Of a DNA stretch of 64,000 nt, positions 16,129 through 25,184 are shown one piece after another (within the stretch, counting starts at the first letter, position 1; every line of letters starts with the position of its first letter). The DNA comes from Amycolatopsis sp. 2-15. Lineage in GTDB: Bacteria; Actinomycetota; Actinomycetes; Mycobacteriales; Pseudonocardiaceae. The stretch lies in contig NZ_CP127294.1 of NCBI RefSeq assembly GCF_030285625.1, positions 7,968,001-8,032,000 on the forward strand. Reading direction: 5' to 3'. Below the pieces are notes generated by a model that was given only the letters and a program-made list of their open reading frames with translations, ran no database searches and had not been told where the DNA came from. The position numbers were made by a program, and so were the translations under genes.

Positions 16129-16602
16129 TCAGCCGAACATGCCCACCTCGTAGTGGCCCGCCGACTGCTGGGTGATGACGTTCATGCGGTTGTAGGTGTT
16201 GATGAGCGCGATGAGCATGGTGAGGCCAGTGAGCTGGTCCTCGTCGTAGTGCTTGGCGGCCTGCTGCCAGACCTCGTCGCTGACGCCGCCCGCGGCGTCG
16301 GCGATGCGGGTGCCCTCTTCGGCCAGCTCCAGGGCCGCGCGCTCGGCGTCGGTGAAGACGGTGGCTTCGCGCCAGGCCGCGACGAGGTTGAGGCGGGTGG
16401 GCTCCTCGCCCGCGGCGACCGCTTCCTTGTAGTGCATGTCGGTGCAGAAGCCGCAGCCGTTGATCTGGCTGGCGCGCAGCTTCACGAGCTCCTGCGTCGC
16501 GGCGGGAAGGCCCGAGTCGGCGATCGGCTTGTTCGCCGCGTTCAGGTACTTCATGAACTTGCCGGCGACCGCGTTCTCGAAGAGGTTGAGTCGTGCTTCC
16601 AC
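16129..16602 (-). CDS. AhpD/carboxymuconolactone decarboxylase-family peroxidase-like protein
   Basis: A 157-residue protein with the family core ELVKLRASQINGCGFCTDMH, in which CGFC is the redox CXXC of AhpD-type alkylhydroperoxidases and is followed by the proton-relay histidine. GTG 16602 has AAGGAG upstream and gives the usual short N-terminus; longer readings of the frame are not credible. It stands alone between the glycosidase operon and the amidohydrolase operon. Likely role is peroxide defence or a chaperone-like redox partner; the substrate is not known. Confidence 0.88.
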   Translation of the reverse strand: MEARLNLFENAVAGKFMKYLNAANKPIADSGLPAATQELVKLRASQINGCGFCTDMHYKEAVAAGEEPTRLNLVAAWREATVFTDAERAALELAEEGTRIADAAGGVSDEVWQQAAKHYDEDQLTGLTMLIALINTYNRMNVITQQSAGHYEVGMFG

Positions 16603-16691
16603 TGGCCTGCTCCTTCGCCCTTTTCCACTGGTTACACACCCTTGACGGGTGGGCCCGCGAAGTTGTGACACCGGCGAAAGTGACCTGCGTC

Positions 16692-18527
16692 TCACCCCAG
16701 GTCGGCCTCCGCGCGGATCTCCAGCGTCTCCCCCGGCTGGTGCAGCTCCAGCACCACGAGCTCGTTGCGCCCCCTGCGCCACAGCGGCGCCGGGGCGTAG
16801 AGAGTCCGTTGTGGACCGCGGCTCCAGTAGCGACCCAGGTTGAAGCCGTTCAGCCAGACGATGCCCTTCTCCCAGCCCGGCAGCGCGACGAACCCGTCGG
16901 CGGGCGCCTCGATCGGCACCGCGGCCCGGTGGAAGGCCGGGCCGGCTGCCGGAGCACCCGGGGTGAAGTGCACTGTGGACAGATCGTCGAGCGGCAACGG
17001 CCGGATCTCCCAGCCGAAGAGCTTCTGCTGGGTGTTCATCGCGACCCACCCGTCGATGCCCTTGCGGTCGGCGAGGTACGGGCCGTAGTTGATCCGGCCC
17101 ATCGCGTCCACGAGGATGTCGAGCTGGTTCTCCGCCTCCTCGAACACCAGGTCCACCGTGCCGTCGGGGGTGTTGCGGTCGAGGACCCCGACCTGCTTGC
17201 CGCCGGCGAAGACCAGCGCGCGGTCGGCGAGGCCGTGGATGCTCAGGGTGCCGTTGTGCGGGCCCTGCACCTTCGTGCGGTAGTGGATGAGCCCGGTGGC
17301 CTGGCCGAGCTTCTCCATCGGCAGCGGCTGCGGCGAGCGCACCACCTTCGACAACGCGGGCAGCGACTCCAGCAGCGACGCCGACGCATCCGGCTTCACG
17401 GTCTGCGGCGCCAGCCGGGGCGAACGGCCGGGGATCGGCCCCTCGGGCAGCTTCGTGTACTTGCCGATCACGGCCCGCAGCGCGGTGAACTTCGCGCCGA
17501 GGTCGCCGGCCTCCCCGACCGGGGAGTCGTAGTCGTAGCTGGTGACGGTGGGCTGATACGTCGTGCCGGAGGTGTTGGCCCCGCTCGTGAAGCCGAAGTT
17601 CGTGCCACCGCATGCCATGTACAGGTTCACCGACGCGCCGCTGGCGAGCACCGTGTCGATGTAGCCCGCCATCTGCTGCGGGTCGCGGGTGTTGTGCTGC
17701 TCGCCCCAGTGGTCGAACCACCCGTCCCAGAACTCCGCCATCATCACCGGTTTGCCGGGCTGGAACTTCTTCAGCGCCTCGAGACTCGGCACCGGGTTGC
17801 CGTCGCCCGTGCCGACTTCGAGCGTGCCCGGCAACGAGCCGAAGCGCATGAAGAAGTCCGACGCGCCGTCGGCCGCGAACAGCAGACTCGCGCACCCGCG
17901 CGAGCGCAGGCTGTCGCGCAGGTGCGCCAGGTACGAGGTGTCGTTGCCGTAGCTGCCGTACTCGTTCTCGATCTGCACGGCGATCACCGGCCCGCCTCGG
18001 TGCGCCTCCAGCGCGGCCAGGCGCGGCACGAGGTGGTCGTACCAGGCGTCCACGGCCTTGAGGTACTTCGGATCCGCGCAGCGCAGTTCGAGGTCGCGGT
18101 CGGCGAGCAGCCACGCGGGCAGGCCGCCGAACTCCCATTCCGCGCAGATGTACGGGCTCGGCCGCACGATCACCCGTAGCCCCACCTCGCCGGCGGTGCG
18201 GATGAACTTCGGCAGGTCACGCCACCCGCTGAAGTCCGGCGGGCCCGGCTTCGGCTGGTGGAAGTTCCACGCCACGTACGTCTCGACCGTGTTCAGGCCG
18301 AGCGCCCGCAGCCGCTCCAGCCGGTCGCGCCACTGGTCGGGGTGGATCCGGAAGTAGTGCACGGCACCCGAGATGATCTGGAACGGCTTGCCGTCCAACA
18401 GGAACTGCTCGCCGGACACGGTCAACCCTCCGCGGCCCGCCGCGCCGGCCGGCCCGGCGAACACCGTGCTCGCCGCGGCCAGCCCGGCGACCCCACCGAG
18501 GAAACTCCTCCTGCTCACTGCACTCAC
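16692..18527 (-). CDS. secreted GH35 beta-galactosidase
   Basis: A 611-residue glycoside hydrolase family 35 enzyme that removes terminal beta-galactose. A Tat signal (SRRSFLGG, hydrophobic to about residue 30) precedes the TIM barrel. Signature pieces are FQIISGAVHYFR, RPSPYICAEWEFGG, the acid/base E189 in QIENEYGSYGND and the nucleophile E265 in MAEFWDGWFDHWG. Beta-sandwich domains fill residues 400-611. GTG 18527 has GGAGAG before it. It is the last gene of the GH29-GH84-GH35 operon, 21 bp after GH84. Confidence 0.93.
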   Translation of the reverse strand: MSAVSRRSFLGGVAGLAAASTVFAGPAGAAGRGGLTVSGEQFLLDGKPFQIISGAVHYFRIHPDQWRDRLERLRALGLNTVETYVAWNFHQPKPGPPDFSGWRDLPKFIRTAGEVGLRVIVRPSPYICAEWEFGGLPAWLLADRDLELRCADPKYLKAVDAWYDHLVPRLAALEAHRGGPVIAVQIENEYGSYGNDTSYLAHLRDSLRSRGCASLLFAADGASDFFMRFGSLPGTLEVGTGDGNPVPSLEALKKFQPGKPVMMAEFWDGWFDHWGEQHNTRDPQQMAGYIDTVLASGASVNLYMACGGTNFGFTSGANTSGTTYQPTVTSYDYDSPVGEAGDLGAKFTALRAVIGKYTKLPEGPIPGRSPRLAPQTVKPDASASLLESLPALSKVVRSPQPLPMEKLGQATGLIHYRTKVQGPHNGTLSIHGLADRALVFAGGKQVGVLDRNTPDGTVDLVFEEAENQLDILVDAMGRINYGPYLADRKGIDGWVAMNTQQKLFGWEIRPLPLDDLSTVHFTPGAPAAGPAFHRAAVPIEAPADGFVALPGWEKGIVWLNGFNLGRYWSRGPQRTLYAPAPLWRRGRNELVVLELHQPGETLEIRAEADLG

Positions 18528-18548
18528 GAAGCTCTCCGTCCTTCGGGG

Positions 18549-20447
18549 TCAGCCGAGCGTCGCGGCCCGGGCCTGGGTGATGAACGCGTCGAGGACCCCG
18601 TCGCCGACGAGCGCCTGCCGCACCCCCCACCGGTTGGTGTCGCCCGTCTTCACGGCCTGGGCCCGGGCGACGAGACCGTCGGCGGACGCGGTGAGCCGCT
18701 GCGCCGCCTTGGTGTCACCACGCCCGGCAGCCGCGAGGGCGTCGAGCTGGTCGACCATCGCGCCACCCCACAAAGCCGTCGCATCGAGCCACGGTGAGGC
18801 CTCGTCGACGAACGCGCTCTCCACCCGGCCGCCGCGGATGACCTTCGCGGCATCGCGGATCTGCACGGCGTACGCCCGCAGGTCGCCCACCCGGTGGTCG
18901 CCCGCGTTCCACCGCTGCCAGAACGCCTTCGCCTTCGCCGCGAGCACCGGGGCCTGCGGCTGCCACGGCGTCGGGCCGAACGTCGGGGCCAGGTGCTCGA
19001 GGTCGGCGAACACCCGCAACGCGGCCGTGGCCCGGGCGTCGCCGCCCGCGAGCCGCGCAAGCGCTTGCGGCCACGAGCGCTCCGGCGAGTACCCGGCGTC
19101 GTTCCACGCGAAGTCCGTGGCCCCGAACTCGGCGACCTCGCTGGCCGCCTCCTGGTTCATCGGGTTGGCCACGATCCCGTTGAGGTACTGCGAAAGCCCG
19201 GCCTCCCGCTGGGCGTAGGGCGCGAGCAGCAGCCGGCCGGAGGACTGCTCGTAGTCGTTCACGGGGTAGTTGTCCCAGAGAAACACCTTGCGGCCGTACA
19301 CAGTGGACACCTGCTGGGCCTCGTCGGTGGTGACACTCGGCGGCACCACATCCGTGCCGGTCCACTGCACGACCACCGAGGGGTCGAGGTTCTCGCGCAG
19401 CTCGGTCTTGTACGGCGAGTCCTTCAGGTCGCTGTACTCGGTGGGCACCGTCTGCAGTGGACGGGCGCCGTCGTGGGTCTTGACGAAGTCGTTCGTGATC
19501 GCGTTGAGCAGCGAAACCTGGGCCTTGCCCGCGGCGGCCTGGCCGGGCGCGCCGAACGCCGTCTGGTCGGCCGCGCAGTTCCACTTGGTGTAGGAGATGT
19601 CGTCGAACGGGATCGAGAACGACCGCACGCCGAGGTCGTACACCGACTGCAGCTTCGCTTTCACCGCGGCGAGGTCGTCGGGCGAGGAGAAGCAGATCGA
19701 CACACCGGGCGAGAGCGCGTAGGTGAAGTCGACGTGGTGCGCGGTCGCCGACCGCACCAGCTGCCCGAGCGTGGCCAGCTCTTCGACGGGGTAGGGATCG
19801 GGCCATTGTGCGCGCAGGTAGGCGTCGTCCTTGGCGCTGTAGACGTAGGTGTTGGCCTTGACCTCGCCGAGGAACGCGATCTGCCGCAGCCGGTCGGCGG
19901 TGCTCCACGGCGGGCCGTAGAAGCCCTCGATCGACCCGCGCAACGCCATGTTCGGCCAGTCGCGCACGGCCACACCGCTGATGGCCCAGCCGTGGCCGGA
20001 GCGGACGAACAGCTGTCGCAGCGTCTGCGCCGCGTAGTACTGGCCGGAGCCGTCGCGCCCGGCGATCACGATCTCGCCGCGCGTGGTGGTGAGCGAGTAG
20101 CCCTCGGCCTGGGACGGGGCCGCGGCGCCGGCGCCGAGCCGGACCACGAGCGCGTGGCCGTGGCGGGGCTCCTGGGTGACGGCGGTGACCTTGCGCGCGC
20201 CGTGCTGCCGGAACAGCGTGGTGACGAGGTCTTTCGCGGCGGCGTCGGTGGTGCTGTCGGTGACGAGCACGACCTCGTCGGGCACCGCGACGTCGGCCGA
20301 GTCGCGGGCGAGCGACTGCGGCGTGGGTGTGACGACGGGCAGCGGCTGGTGGTGATCGGCCGCGGCCGCGGCGGGCTGCGTGACGAGTGCGGCGAGCGAA
20401 ACCCCGGCCGCGAGCACGGCGGCCAGGTGGCGTTTCCGGGAAGTCAT
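18549..20447 (-). CDS. secreted GH84-type beta-N-acetylglucosaminidase
   Basis: A 632-residue protein with a Sec signal peptide (to about residue 30). It has the N-terminal alpha/beta domain common to bacterial hexosaminidases, the barrel opening RGSIEGFYGPPWS and the catalytic pair D282-D283 in IPFDDIS, which define family GH84 (NagJ/O-GlcNAcase-like, substrate-assisted mechanism). A helical C-terminal domain follows. It probably removes terminal beta-GlcNAc from glycoproteins or glycan fragments outside the cell. It lies between the fucosidase (16-bp gap) and the galactosidase. Confidence 0.92.
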   Translation of the reverse strand: MTSRKRHLAAVLAAGVSLAALVTQPAAAAADHHQPLPVVTPTPQSLARDSADVAVPDEVVLVTDSTTDAAAKDLVTTLFRQHGARKVTAVTQEPRHGHALVVRLGAGAAAPSQAEGYSLTTTRGEIVIAGRDGSGQYYAAQTLRQLFVRSGHGWAISGVAVRDWPNMALRGSIEGFYGPPWSTADRLRQIAFLGEVKANTYVYSAKDDAYLRAQWPDPYPVEELATLGQLVRSATAHHVDFTYALSPGVSICFSSPDDLAAVKAKLQSVYDLGVRSFSIPFDDISYTKWNCAADQTAFGAPGQAAAGKAQVSLLNAITNDFVKTHDGARPLQTVPTEYSDLKDSPYKTELRENLDPSVVVQWTGTDVVPPSVTTDEAQQVSTVYGRKVFLWDNYPVNDYEQSSGRLLLAPYAQREAGLSQYLNGIVANPMNQEAASEVAEFGATDFAWNDAGYSPERSWPQALARLAGGDARATAALRVFADLEHLAPTFGPTPWQPQAPVLAAKAKAFWQRWNAGDHRVGDLRAYAVQIRDAAKVIRGGRVESAFVDEASPWLDATALWGGAMVDQLDALAAAGRGDTKAAQRLTASADGLVARAQAVKTGDTNRWGVRQALVGDGVLDAFITQARAATLG

Positions 20448-20463
20448 GAAGGGGTCCTTCGGG

Positions 20464-22341
20464 TCAGGCGGCCGGCGGCACGGTGCGGTACAGGGCGAAG
20501 GTCGAGAGGTACGGCGTGGCCCGCGCCCGGGTGATCACCACGCGCAGGTGGCCGGTCGTCACGGGTGCGGAGAGCGTGACCAGGCGGGCGTAGCCGATGG
20601 TGGTGACGGTGCCGAGCGTCTGCCACGCGCCGTCGACCTCGGCCTGCACGGTCGCGCCCTCCACGTGCTGGCCGCGGCTGATGTCCTCGCCTAGGCGGAT
20701 CTGGTCGAACGTCGCGGGCCGGGCGAGCGGTACGTCGAGCGTGCCCTCCAGTGCGCCGTGCGGTGGCGTCCACGAGGTGGTCAGCGAATTGTCGGTGACC
20801 GCGGCGACGGCCTTCTCGCCGGGCCGCGCGTGGGCCTGGTTCACCTGCGTGGCCGCCACGGACTGGCCGAAGGCCGCCAAGGAAGCGACGTCCGCGGGCG
20901 CGAACTCGCCGTCCGGGCCCGGCGGCACGTTCAGCAGCAACGAGGAGTTGCGGCCCACCGTCCGCCGGTAGAGGTCGACGAGCTGCGCGGCGGTTTTCGG
21001 CTGTTCGCCGGGGTGGAAGAACCAGCCGGGGCGGATCGAGACGTCGGACTCGGCCGGCGCCCACTGCAGGAAGCGCACCGACGGGTCGGCGAGCACCTGG
21101 CGCGAGCCGAGGTCGGTGGCGGTCGCGCCGCCGAGGAACAGCTCCTCGTTGTGCGCGGTGTTCGGGTCGCCGGTCGTCGGCAGCGGGCTCCACTCCGTGG
21201 TCCGCGCCTGGCCGGCCTCGTTGCCGACCCAGCGCACGCCGGCCGGCCCGGCGAACGTGACGGTGTTCGGCGAGAGCGCGTGGATCATCGAGAACCAGGT
21301 GGTGAAGTCGTAGTTCTCGCTGATGCCGCGGTCGCGCCAGGGGTTGGCGCCGTCGAGCCACAGCTCGTCGATCGGCCCGTACTGGGTGAACAGTTCGTAG
21401 AGCTGGTTGAGGTAGTAGGTGTTGTAGTCGTCCTCGTGCACGGTGAAGCGCGGCAGCTTCCCGGCTGCGAGCGCGGCGGCGCGGTCGTCGTTCGCCACCA
21501 GCGTGGGGATGGTCCGTGGGGTCACCGCGCTGCCGGTGCCGTAGCGGCCCTGGCCCTGCGGTGCGCTCGCGCGGTCGTCGTAGGTGGCCTGTTCCTCGAT
21601 GGACAGCGACTGGCCGGCGGCGACCTTCGCCTCGATCCGCTTGACCTCGTCGGCGAAGAAGGTCGCGGGCAGCTCGGCGCCGTCGGCGGGTGAGAGGTAA
21701 ACACCGACCTTGAGGCCGGCCCTGCGCGCGGAATCCACGTAGTCGCGCAGGATGTCGCCGCGTGGGTTGGTACAGCCGGCGTCACGCGCCTGCCAGAACG
21801 CGGACGGGTCCTGCGCGCGGTCGGCCTGCGCGGCTTGGCGGGCGGCGTCGGCTTTCGGGTCGGTGCAGCCCGCGCCGAGCCACCACGGGCTGGCGACGAC
21901 GGAGTGGTCGGTGTAGCGGGTCGGGTAGAGCACGAAGCCGTCGTGGTGCTTCGCGGTGAGCATCACCTGCGTGACGCCGGCGCCCTTCAGCGAGCGCATC
22001 CACTGGTCGGTGTCCACGGCCGGCGGCGCGAACGTCGACTCCTTCTCGGCGCCCGAACCCCATTCGCGGTCGGTGAAGGTGTTCATGCCGAAGTGCGTGA
22101 ACGCGGTGACGGGCCGCTGCTGCCAGGCGAGCTGGCCGGGCCGCGGCACGACGGCGGCGGCCTTGGCCAGGACGCGGTCCATGCCGTCGCACGGTTCGAC
22201 GGTCATGATCGCCGCGGTCTTGATCGGTCCGGTGCAGCCGCGGTCCGGCTGTGCGGCGGCACCGGGCGTGGCCGTGGCTCCGGCCACGGCGAGGGAAAAC
22301 AGTGCGGCCAGAACGGCGTTCCGGCGCCTCGAGATCGGCAC
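20464..22341 (-). CDS. secreted GH29 alpha-L-fucosidase
   Basis: A 625-residue enzyme: signal peptide (to about residue 30), GH29 barrel with HFGMNTFTDREWG and LTAKHHDGFVLYP, and the catalytic nucleophile D330 in ELWLDGANPW. The C-terminal 130 residues look like a carbohydrate-binding beta-sandwich. GTG 22341 follows GGAGGAG, so the longer frame to 22434 is rejected. It heads the three-glycosidase operon. The set fucosidase, hexosaminidase and galactosidase matches the outer sugars of fucosylated N-acetyllactosamine glycans. Upstream lies a CATCGGATG motif also seen near the GH95 gene. Confidence 0.9.
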   Translation of the reverse strand: MPISRRRNAVLAALFSLAVAGATATPGAAAQPDRGCTGPIKTAAIMTVEPCDGMDRVLAKAAAVVPRPGQLAWQQRPVTAFTHFGMNTFTDREWGSGAEKESTFAPPAVDTDQWMRSLKGAGVTQVMLTAKHHDGFVLYPTRYTDHSVVASPWWLGAGCTDPKADAARQAAQADRAQDPSAFWQARDAGCTNPRGDILRDYVDSARRAGLKVGVYLSPADGAELPATFFADEVKRIEAKVAAGQSLSIEEQATYDDRASAPQGQGRYGTGSAVTPRTIPTLVANDDRAAALAAGKLPRFTVHEDDYNTYYLNQLYELFTQYGPIDELWLDGANPWRDRGISENYDFTTWFSMIHALSPNTVTFAGPAGVRWVGNEAGQARTTEWSPLPTTGDPNTAHNEELFLGGATATDLGSRQVLADPSVRFLQWAPAESDVSIRPGWFFHPGEQPKTAAQLVDLYRRTVGRNSSLLLNVPPGPDGEFAPADVASLAAFGQSVAATQVNQAHARPGEKAVAAVTDNSLTTSWTPPHGALEGTLDVPLARPATFDQIRLGEDISRGQHVEGATVQAEVDGAWQTLGTVTTIGYARLVTLSAPVTTGHLRVVITRARATPYLSTFALYRTVPPAA

Positions 22342-22431
22342 GTGCTCCTCCTGACGAGTCCGCGCGGCCGCGTGCCCCGGTGGCAGCCGGCGACGACCTG
22401 GTGGATCGTCCAGCACACTAGGTGCGTGATC

Positions 22432-22446
22432 CATCGGATGTCTAGA
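22432..22446. promoter_or_regulatory. CATCGGATGTCTAGA motif upstream of the glycosidase operon
   Basis: CATCGGATG is an odd-length palindrome (CATC-G-GATG) about 90 bp upstream of the GH29 start. The extended form CAT(C/A)GGATGTCT recurs upstream of the GH95 gene at 47526, and CATCGGATG again at 47634. A shared regulator of the fucosidase-type genes is inferred. Confidence 0.45.
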
Positions 22447-22629
22447 CCTACCCGGGGGAGGTGCGCTCGACTGTCCGTTCCCTGTCCGCCGCGGGAATCT
22501 GCGTTCGTGCCTGGTTGACGCCGTTCACTCGCACCCGGGTTTTCCGGTGCGACAAGGTCAGTCGTCCGATGGTTCTTGACCGATGCTGTCGTCGCGCCGA
22601 GCCGCGATCGCGGCGCTAGGATCCGCGAA

Positions 22630-23745
22630 GTGCTGACGGTGCTCGGGTGGCTCACGCTCGCGGTGTGGCTGGGACTGGCCTTCGGCCACGGCTGGTTCTG
22701 GCGGACGGACCAGCGGTTGCCGCCGTCGGCGCGCCCGGCCGAGTGGCCGTCGGTGGCGGTCGTGGTGCCGGCGCGCGACGAGGCGGCCGTGCTCCCGGCG
22801 ACGTTGCCCGCCCTGCTCGCGCAACGGTATCCGGGCGAGGCGCGCGTGATCCTCGTCGACGACGACAGCACCGACGGCACCGGTGACCTCGCCCGGCGGC
22901 TCGGCGGCGTGCCCGACGCGTTACCACTGACCGTGGTCACGCCGGACCCGTTGCCGGCGGGCTGGACGGGCAAGCTGTGGGCGGTCGCTCGCGGCGTCGC
23001 GGAGGCGGGCGCGGTGGATTTCGTGCTGCTGACCGACGCGGACATCGAGCACGGCCCGGGTTCGCTCGAAACCCTCGTGGCGGCGTGCGGTGAGCACGAC
23101 CTCGTGTCACAGATGGCCGTGCTGCGCACCGAAACGCCTTGGGAACGGCTGATCGGGCCGGCGTTCGTGTACTTCTTCGCGATGCTCTACCCGTTCCGGC
23201 GAGTGAACAACCCGCGCTCGCGAGTGGCCGCGGCTGCCGGCGGGTGCGTGCTCGTGCGCCGCCGCGCGCTCGAACGCGCGGGTGGTGTCGCGGCCGTCCG
23301 CGGCGCCGTGATCGACGACGTCGCCCTGGCCCGCGCGGTGTCCGCGGCGGGCGGGCGGACGTGGCTGGGGTTCGCGACGAACGTCCACAGTGTCCGGCCC
23401 TACCCGCGGCTGACCGATCTGTGGCAGATGATCGCGCGCACGGCGTACACGCAGTTGCGCCACTCACCGTTCGTGCTGGCGGGCACTGTCGTCGGTCTGG
23501 CCCTGGTGTTCCTCGCTCCCCCGGCGCTGACGTTCGCCGGCCCCTCGTGGCCGGCACTGGCCGCGTGGGTGCTGATGGCGGCGACGTTCGTGCCGATCGC
23601 GCGCTACTATCGGCAGTGGCCGGTGCTGGGCGTGCTGCTGCCGGTGACGGCGCTGCTGTACACGCTGATGACACTCGATTCGGCGCGCCGGCACTTCGCC
23701 GGCCGTGGTGCCGGGTGGAAGGGCCGGAACTACTCGTCCACTTAG
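22630..23745 (+). CDS. hpnB: membrane glycosyltransferase, hopene-associated HpnB-like
   Basis: A 371-residue family 2 glycosyltransferase with an N-terminal membrane helix, the nucleotide-sugar domain (VPARDEAAVLPATL, VDDDSTDGTGDLA, LTDADIEHGPG), an acidic IDDVALARAV catalytic region and two or three C-terminal membrane helices. The order and AFVYFFAMLYPFRRVN segment match HpnB, a glycosyltransferase of hopanoid clusters. GTG 22630 is chosen because TAGGAT (22617-22622) lies seven bases before it, a leaderless layout; TTG 22576 is an alternative. No squalene-hopene genes are nearby. Its TAG stop overlaps the TAA stop of the convergent DUF417 gene. Confidence 0.82.
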   Translation: MLTVLGWLTLAVWLGLAFGHGWFWRTDQRLPPSARPAEWPSVAVVVPARDEAAVLPATLPALLAQRYPGEARVILVDDDSTDGTGDLARRLGGVPDALPLTVVTPDPLPAGWTGKLWAVARGVAEAGAVDFVLLTDADIEHGPGSLETLVAACGEHDLVSQMAVLRTETPWERLIGPAFVYFFAMLYPFRRVNNPRSRVAAAAGGCVLVRRRALERAGGVAAVRGAVIDDVALARAVSAAGGRTWLGFATNVHSVRPYPRLTDLWQMIARTAYTQLRHSPFVLAGTVVGLALVFLAPPALTFAGPSWPALAAWVLMAATFVPIARYYRQWPVLGVLLPVTALLYTLMTLDSARRHFAGRGAGWKGRNYSST

Positions 23746-24209
23746 GACGTCACGCGGTTCAGCGACCGGCCCAGGGTCCAGATCGAGGCGCCGAGCAGAA
23801 CCACGTCCTTGAGCAGGAACTGACCGACCGGGGACAAGGCGGGAAAACCGCCCGCGGCCGCATCCCCGACGCCTGGCGTGGTGAGGAAAAAGCTGAGTGT
23901 GGTCAGGAAAATCAGGATGCCGAGCGCGCTGCCCACGGCGGACAGCCGCGGCGCCCACGGGCCGGCCGCGATGAGAACGGCGGCGGCGAACTCGACCGCG
24001 CCGAGGACGATCGCGAGGGACCGCGGATCCAGGACGCCGTTCAGCCAGCCCAGGAAAGGACTGTGCGAGACGTACTGCTGGATGCGCAGGGCTTCCGACG
24101 CGGTCAGCTTGAGGACCGCGATCCACGCGACGACCAGCACGAGCCCGTAGCGCACCACGAGCCCGCCCACGGCCTCGGTGCGCCCTCCCAGTGTGACCCG
24201 AGAAGCCAC
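23742..24209 (-). CDS. DUF417/YkgB (RclC-like) membrane protein
   Basis: A 155-residue protein with four predicted membrane helices and the family segments YVSHSPFLGWLNGVL, LTTLSFFLTTPG, GGFPALSPVGQFLLKDVVLL. The E. coli member RclC belongs to a reactive-chlorine response; a similar stress role here is only inferred. GTG 24209 has AAGGGGAG upstream. Its stop overlaps the stop of the convergent glycosyltransferase gene by three bases. Confidence 0.85.
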   Translation of the reverse strand: MASRVTLGGRTEAVGGLVVRYGLVLVVAWIAVLKLTASEALRIQQYVSHSPFLGWLNGVLDPRSLAIVLGAVEFAAAVLIAAGPWAPRLSAVGSALGILIFLTTLSFFLTTPGVGDAAAGGFPALSPVGQFLLKDVVLLGASIWTLGRSLNRVTS

Positions 24210-24328
24210 GAGCTCCCCTTTCGTCGTGATCGGATGTCCGGCCGACGGTAACCAAGATCAGCTCGCAGGCCGAGGTGGCGGAGCCTTACGAATCGCTGAC
24301 GTGATCATGACCGTCCACATCGGACTGT

Positions 24329-24385
24329 TTGACAGCTCCCGGAATGGCGAGCCATGATGAACACCTGTTCATGAACATGTGTTCA
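24329..24385 (+). promoter_or_regulatory. promoter and large palindromic operator of the methyltransferase-TetR pair
   Basis: A consensus -35 TTGACA (24329-24334) and a CATGAT -10 (24353-24358) with an 18-bp spacer lead into a near-perfect 28-bp palindrome at 24358-24385. The outer arms are TGAACAC and GTGTTCA; the inner core is TGTTCATGAACA (24366-24377). It contains four TGAACA/TGTTCA half-sites, consistent with two TetR dimers at the transcription start. Confidence 0.7.
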
Positions 24386-24405
24386 CAACGTTCGAGGAGG
24401 AGATC

Positions 24406-25179
24406 GTGACCGGGATCGTCAACACGGCGCAGGCGCAGGCGTGGAACGGCTACGAGGGTGGGCACTGGGCGGAGCACGCCGATCGCTACGACGCGGTGAA
24501 CAGCGGGTTCAACGAGTTCCTGCTGGCCGCGGTGGGTCCGGGCGACGACGTGGTCGACCTCGGGTGCGGCACCGGGCAGCTGACGCGGCTCGCGGCGGCG
24601 CGGTCCGGGTCCGGCCGGGTGCTGGGCGTCGACCTGTCCGGGCCGATGCTGGCCACGGCGCGGGCCCGGAGCGCGGGGAACGTGGTGTTCGAGCAGGGTG
24701 ACGTGCAGGTTTTCCCGTTCGCCGAGGGCTCGTTCGACGTCGCGCTGAGCCGGTTCGGGGTGATGTTCTACGCGGATCCGGTGGCGGCGTTCGCCCGGGT
24801 GCGCCACGCGCTGCGGCCGGGCGGGCAGCTCGCGTTCGTATGCCTGACCGAGCTCGCCGGGACCGATCTCGGGACGGTGTTCGGCGCGGTGGCGCCACTG
24901 CCTTCGGGCGCCGGGCCGACGTCGCTGGCCGATCCCGTGCACACGCGTTCGGTGCTGACCGACGCCGGATTCCGCGACGTCACGTGCACGCGCGTCGAGG
25001 CCGACCAGGTGTGGGGCCGCGACGTGGCCCACGCGGCGGAGTTCATCGCCGGCTGGGGCCCCGTCCGGCAGCACGGGCCGGGCGCCGAAGCCGCGCTGGT
25101 TGCGGCCTTGCGCCCGTTCGCCGAGCCCGGCGCCGTGCGGCTGCGGGGCGCGGCGTGGCTCGTCACCGCCGCGCGGTGA
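24406..25179 (+). CDS. SAM-dependent methyltransferase
   Basis: A 257-residue class I methyltransferase with motif I VDLGCGTGQLTRLAA, the acidic VLGVDLSGPM loop and the AFARVRHALRPGG post-motif, followed by a C-terminal cap domain. It belongs to the UbiE/arsenite-methyltransferase-like broad group. GTG 24406 follows GAGGAGGAG; in-frame upstream starts fall inside the operator. The next gene, a TetR regulator, begins at or just after the stop, so a drug- or metabolite-modifying enzyme with its own repressor is likely. Confidence 0.88.
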   Translation: MTGIVNTAQAQAWNGYEGGHWAEHADRYDAVNSGFNEFLLAAVGPGDDVVDLGCGTGQLTRLAAARSGSGRVLGVDLSGPMLATARARSAGNVVFEQGDVQVFPFAEGSFDVALSRFGVMFYADPVAAFARVRHALRPGGQLAFVCLTELAGTDLGTVFGAVAPLPSGAGPTSLADPVHTRSVLTDAGFRDVTCTRVEADQVWGRDVAHAAEFIAGWGPVRQHGPGAEAALVAALRPFAEPGAVRLRGAAWLVTAAR

Positions 25180-25184
25180 ATACG

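Noticed and set aside
15670..16668. A 332-codon frame on the + strand in the gap after the amidohydrolase and over the AhpD-like gene.
   Set aside because: No motifs; its 3' half is the complement of the AhpD-like gene and its 5' part crosses the operator.
16603..18138. An N-terminal extension of the AhpD-like protein across the GH35 region.
   Set aside because: It is antisense-frame shadow sequence of the GH35 gene; GTG 16602 has a good ribosome binding site.
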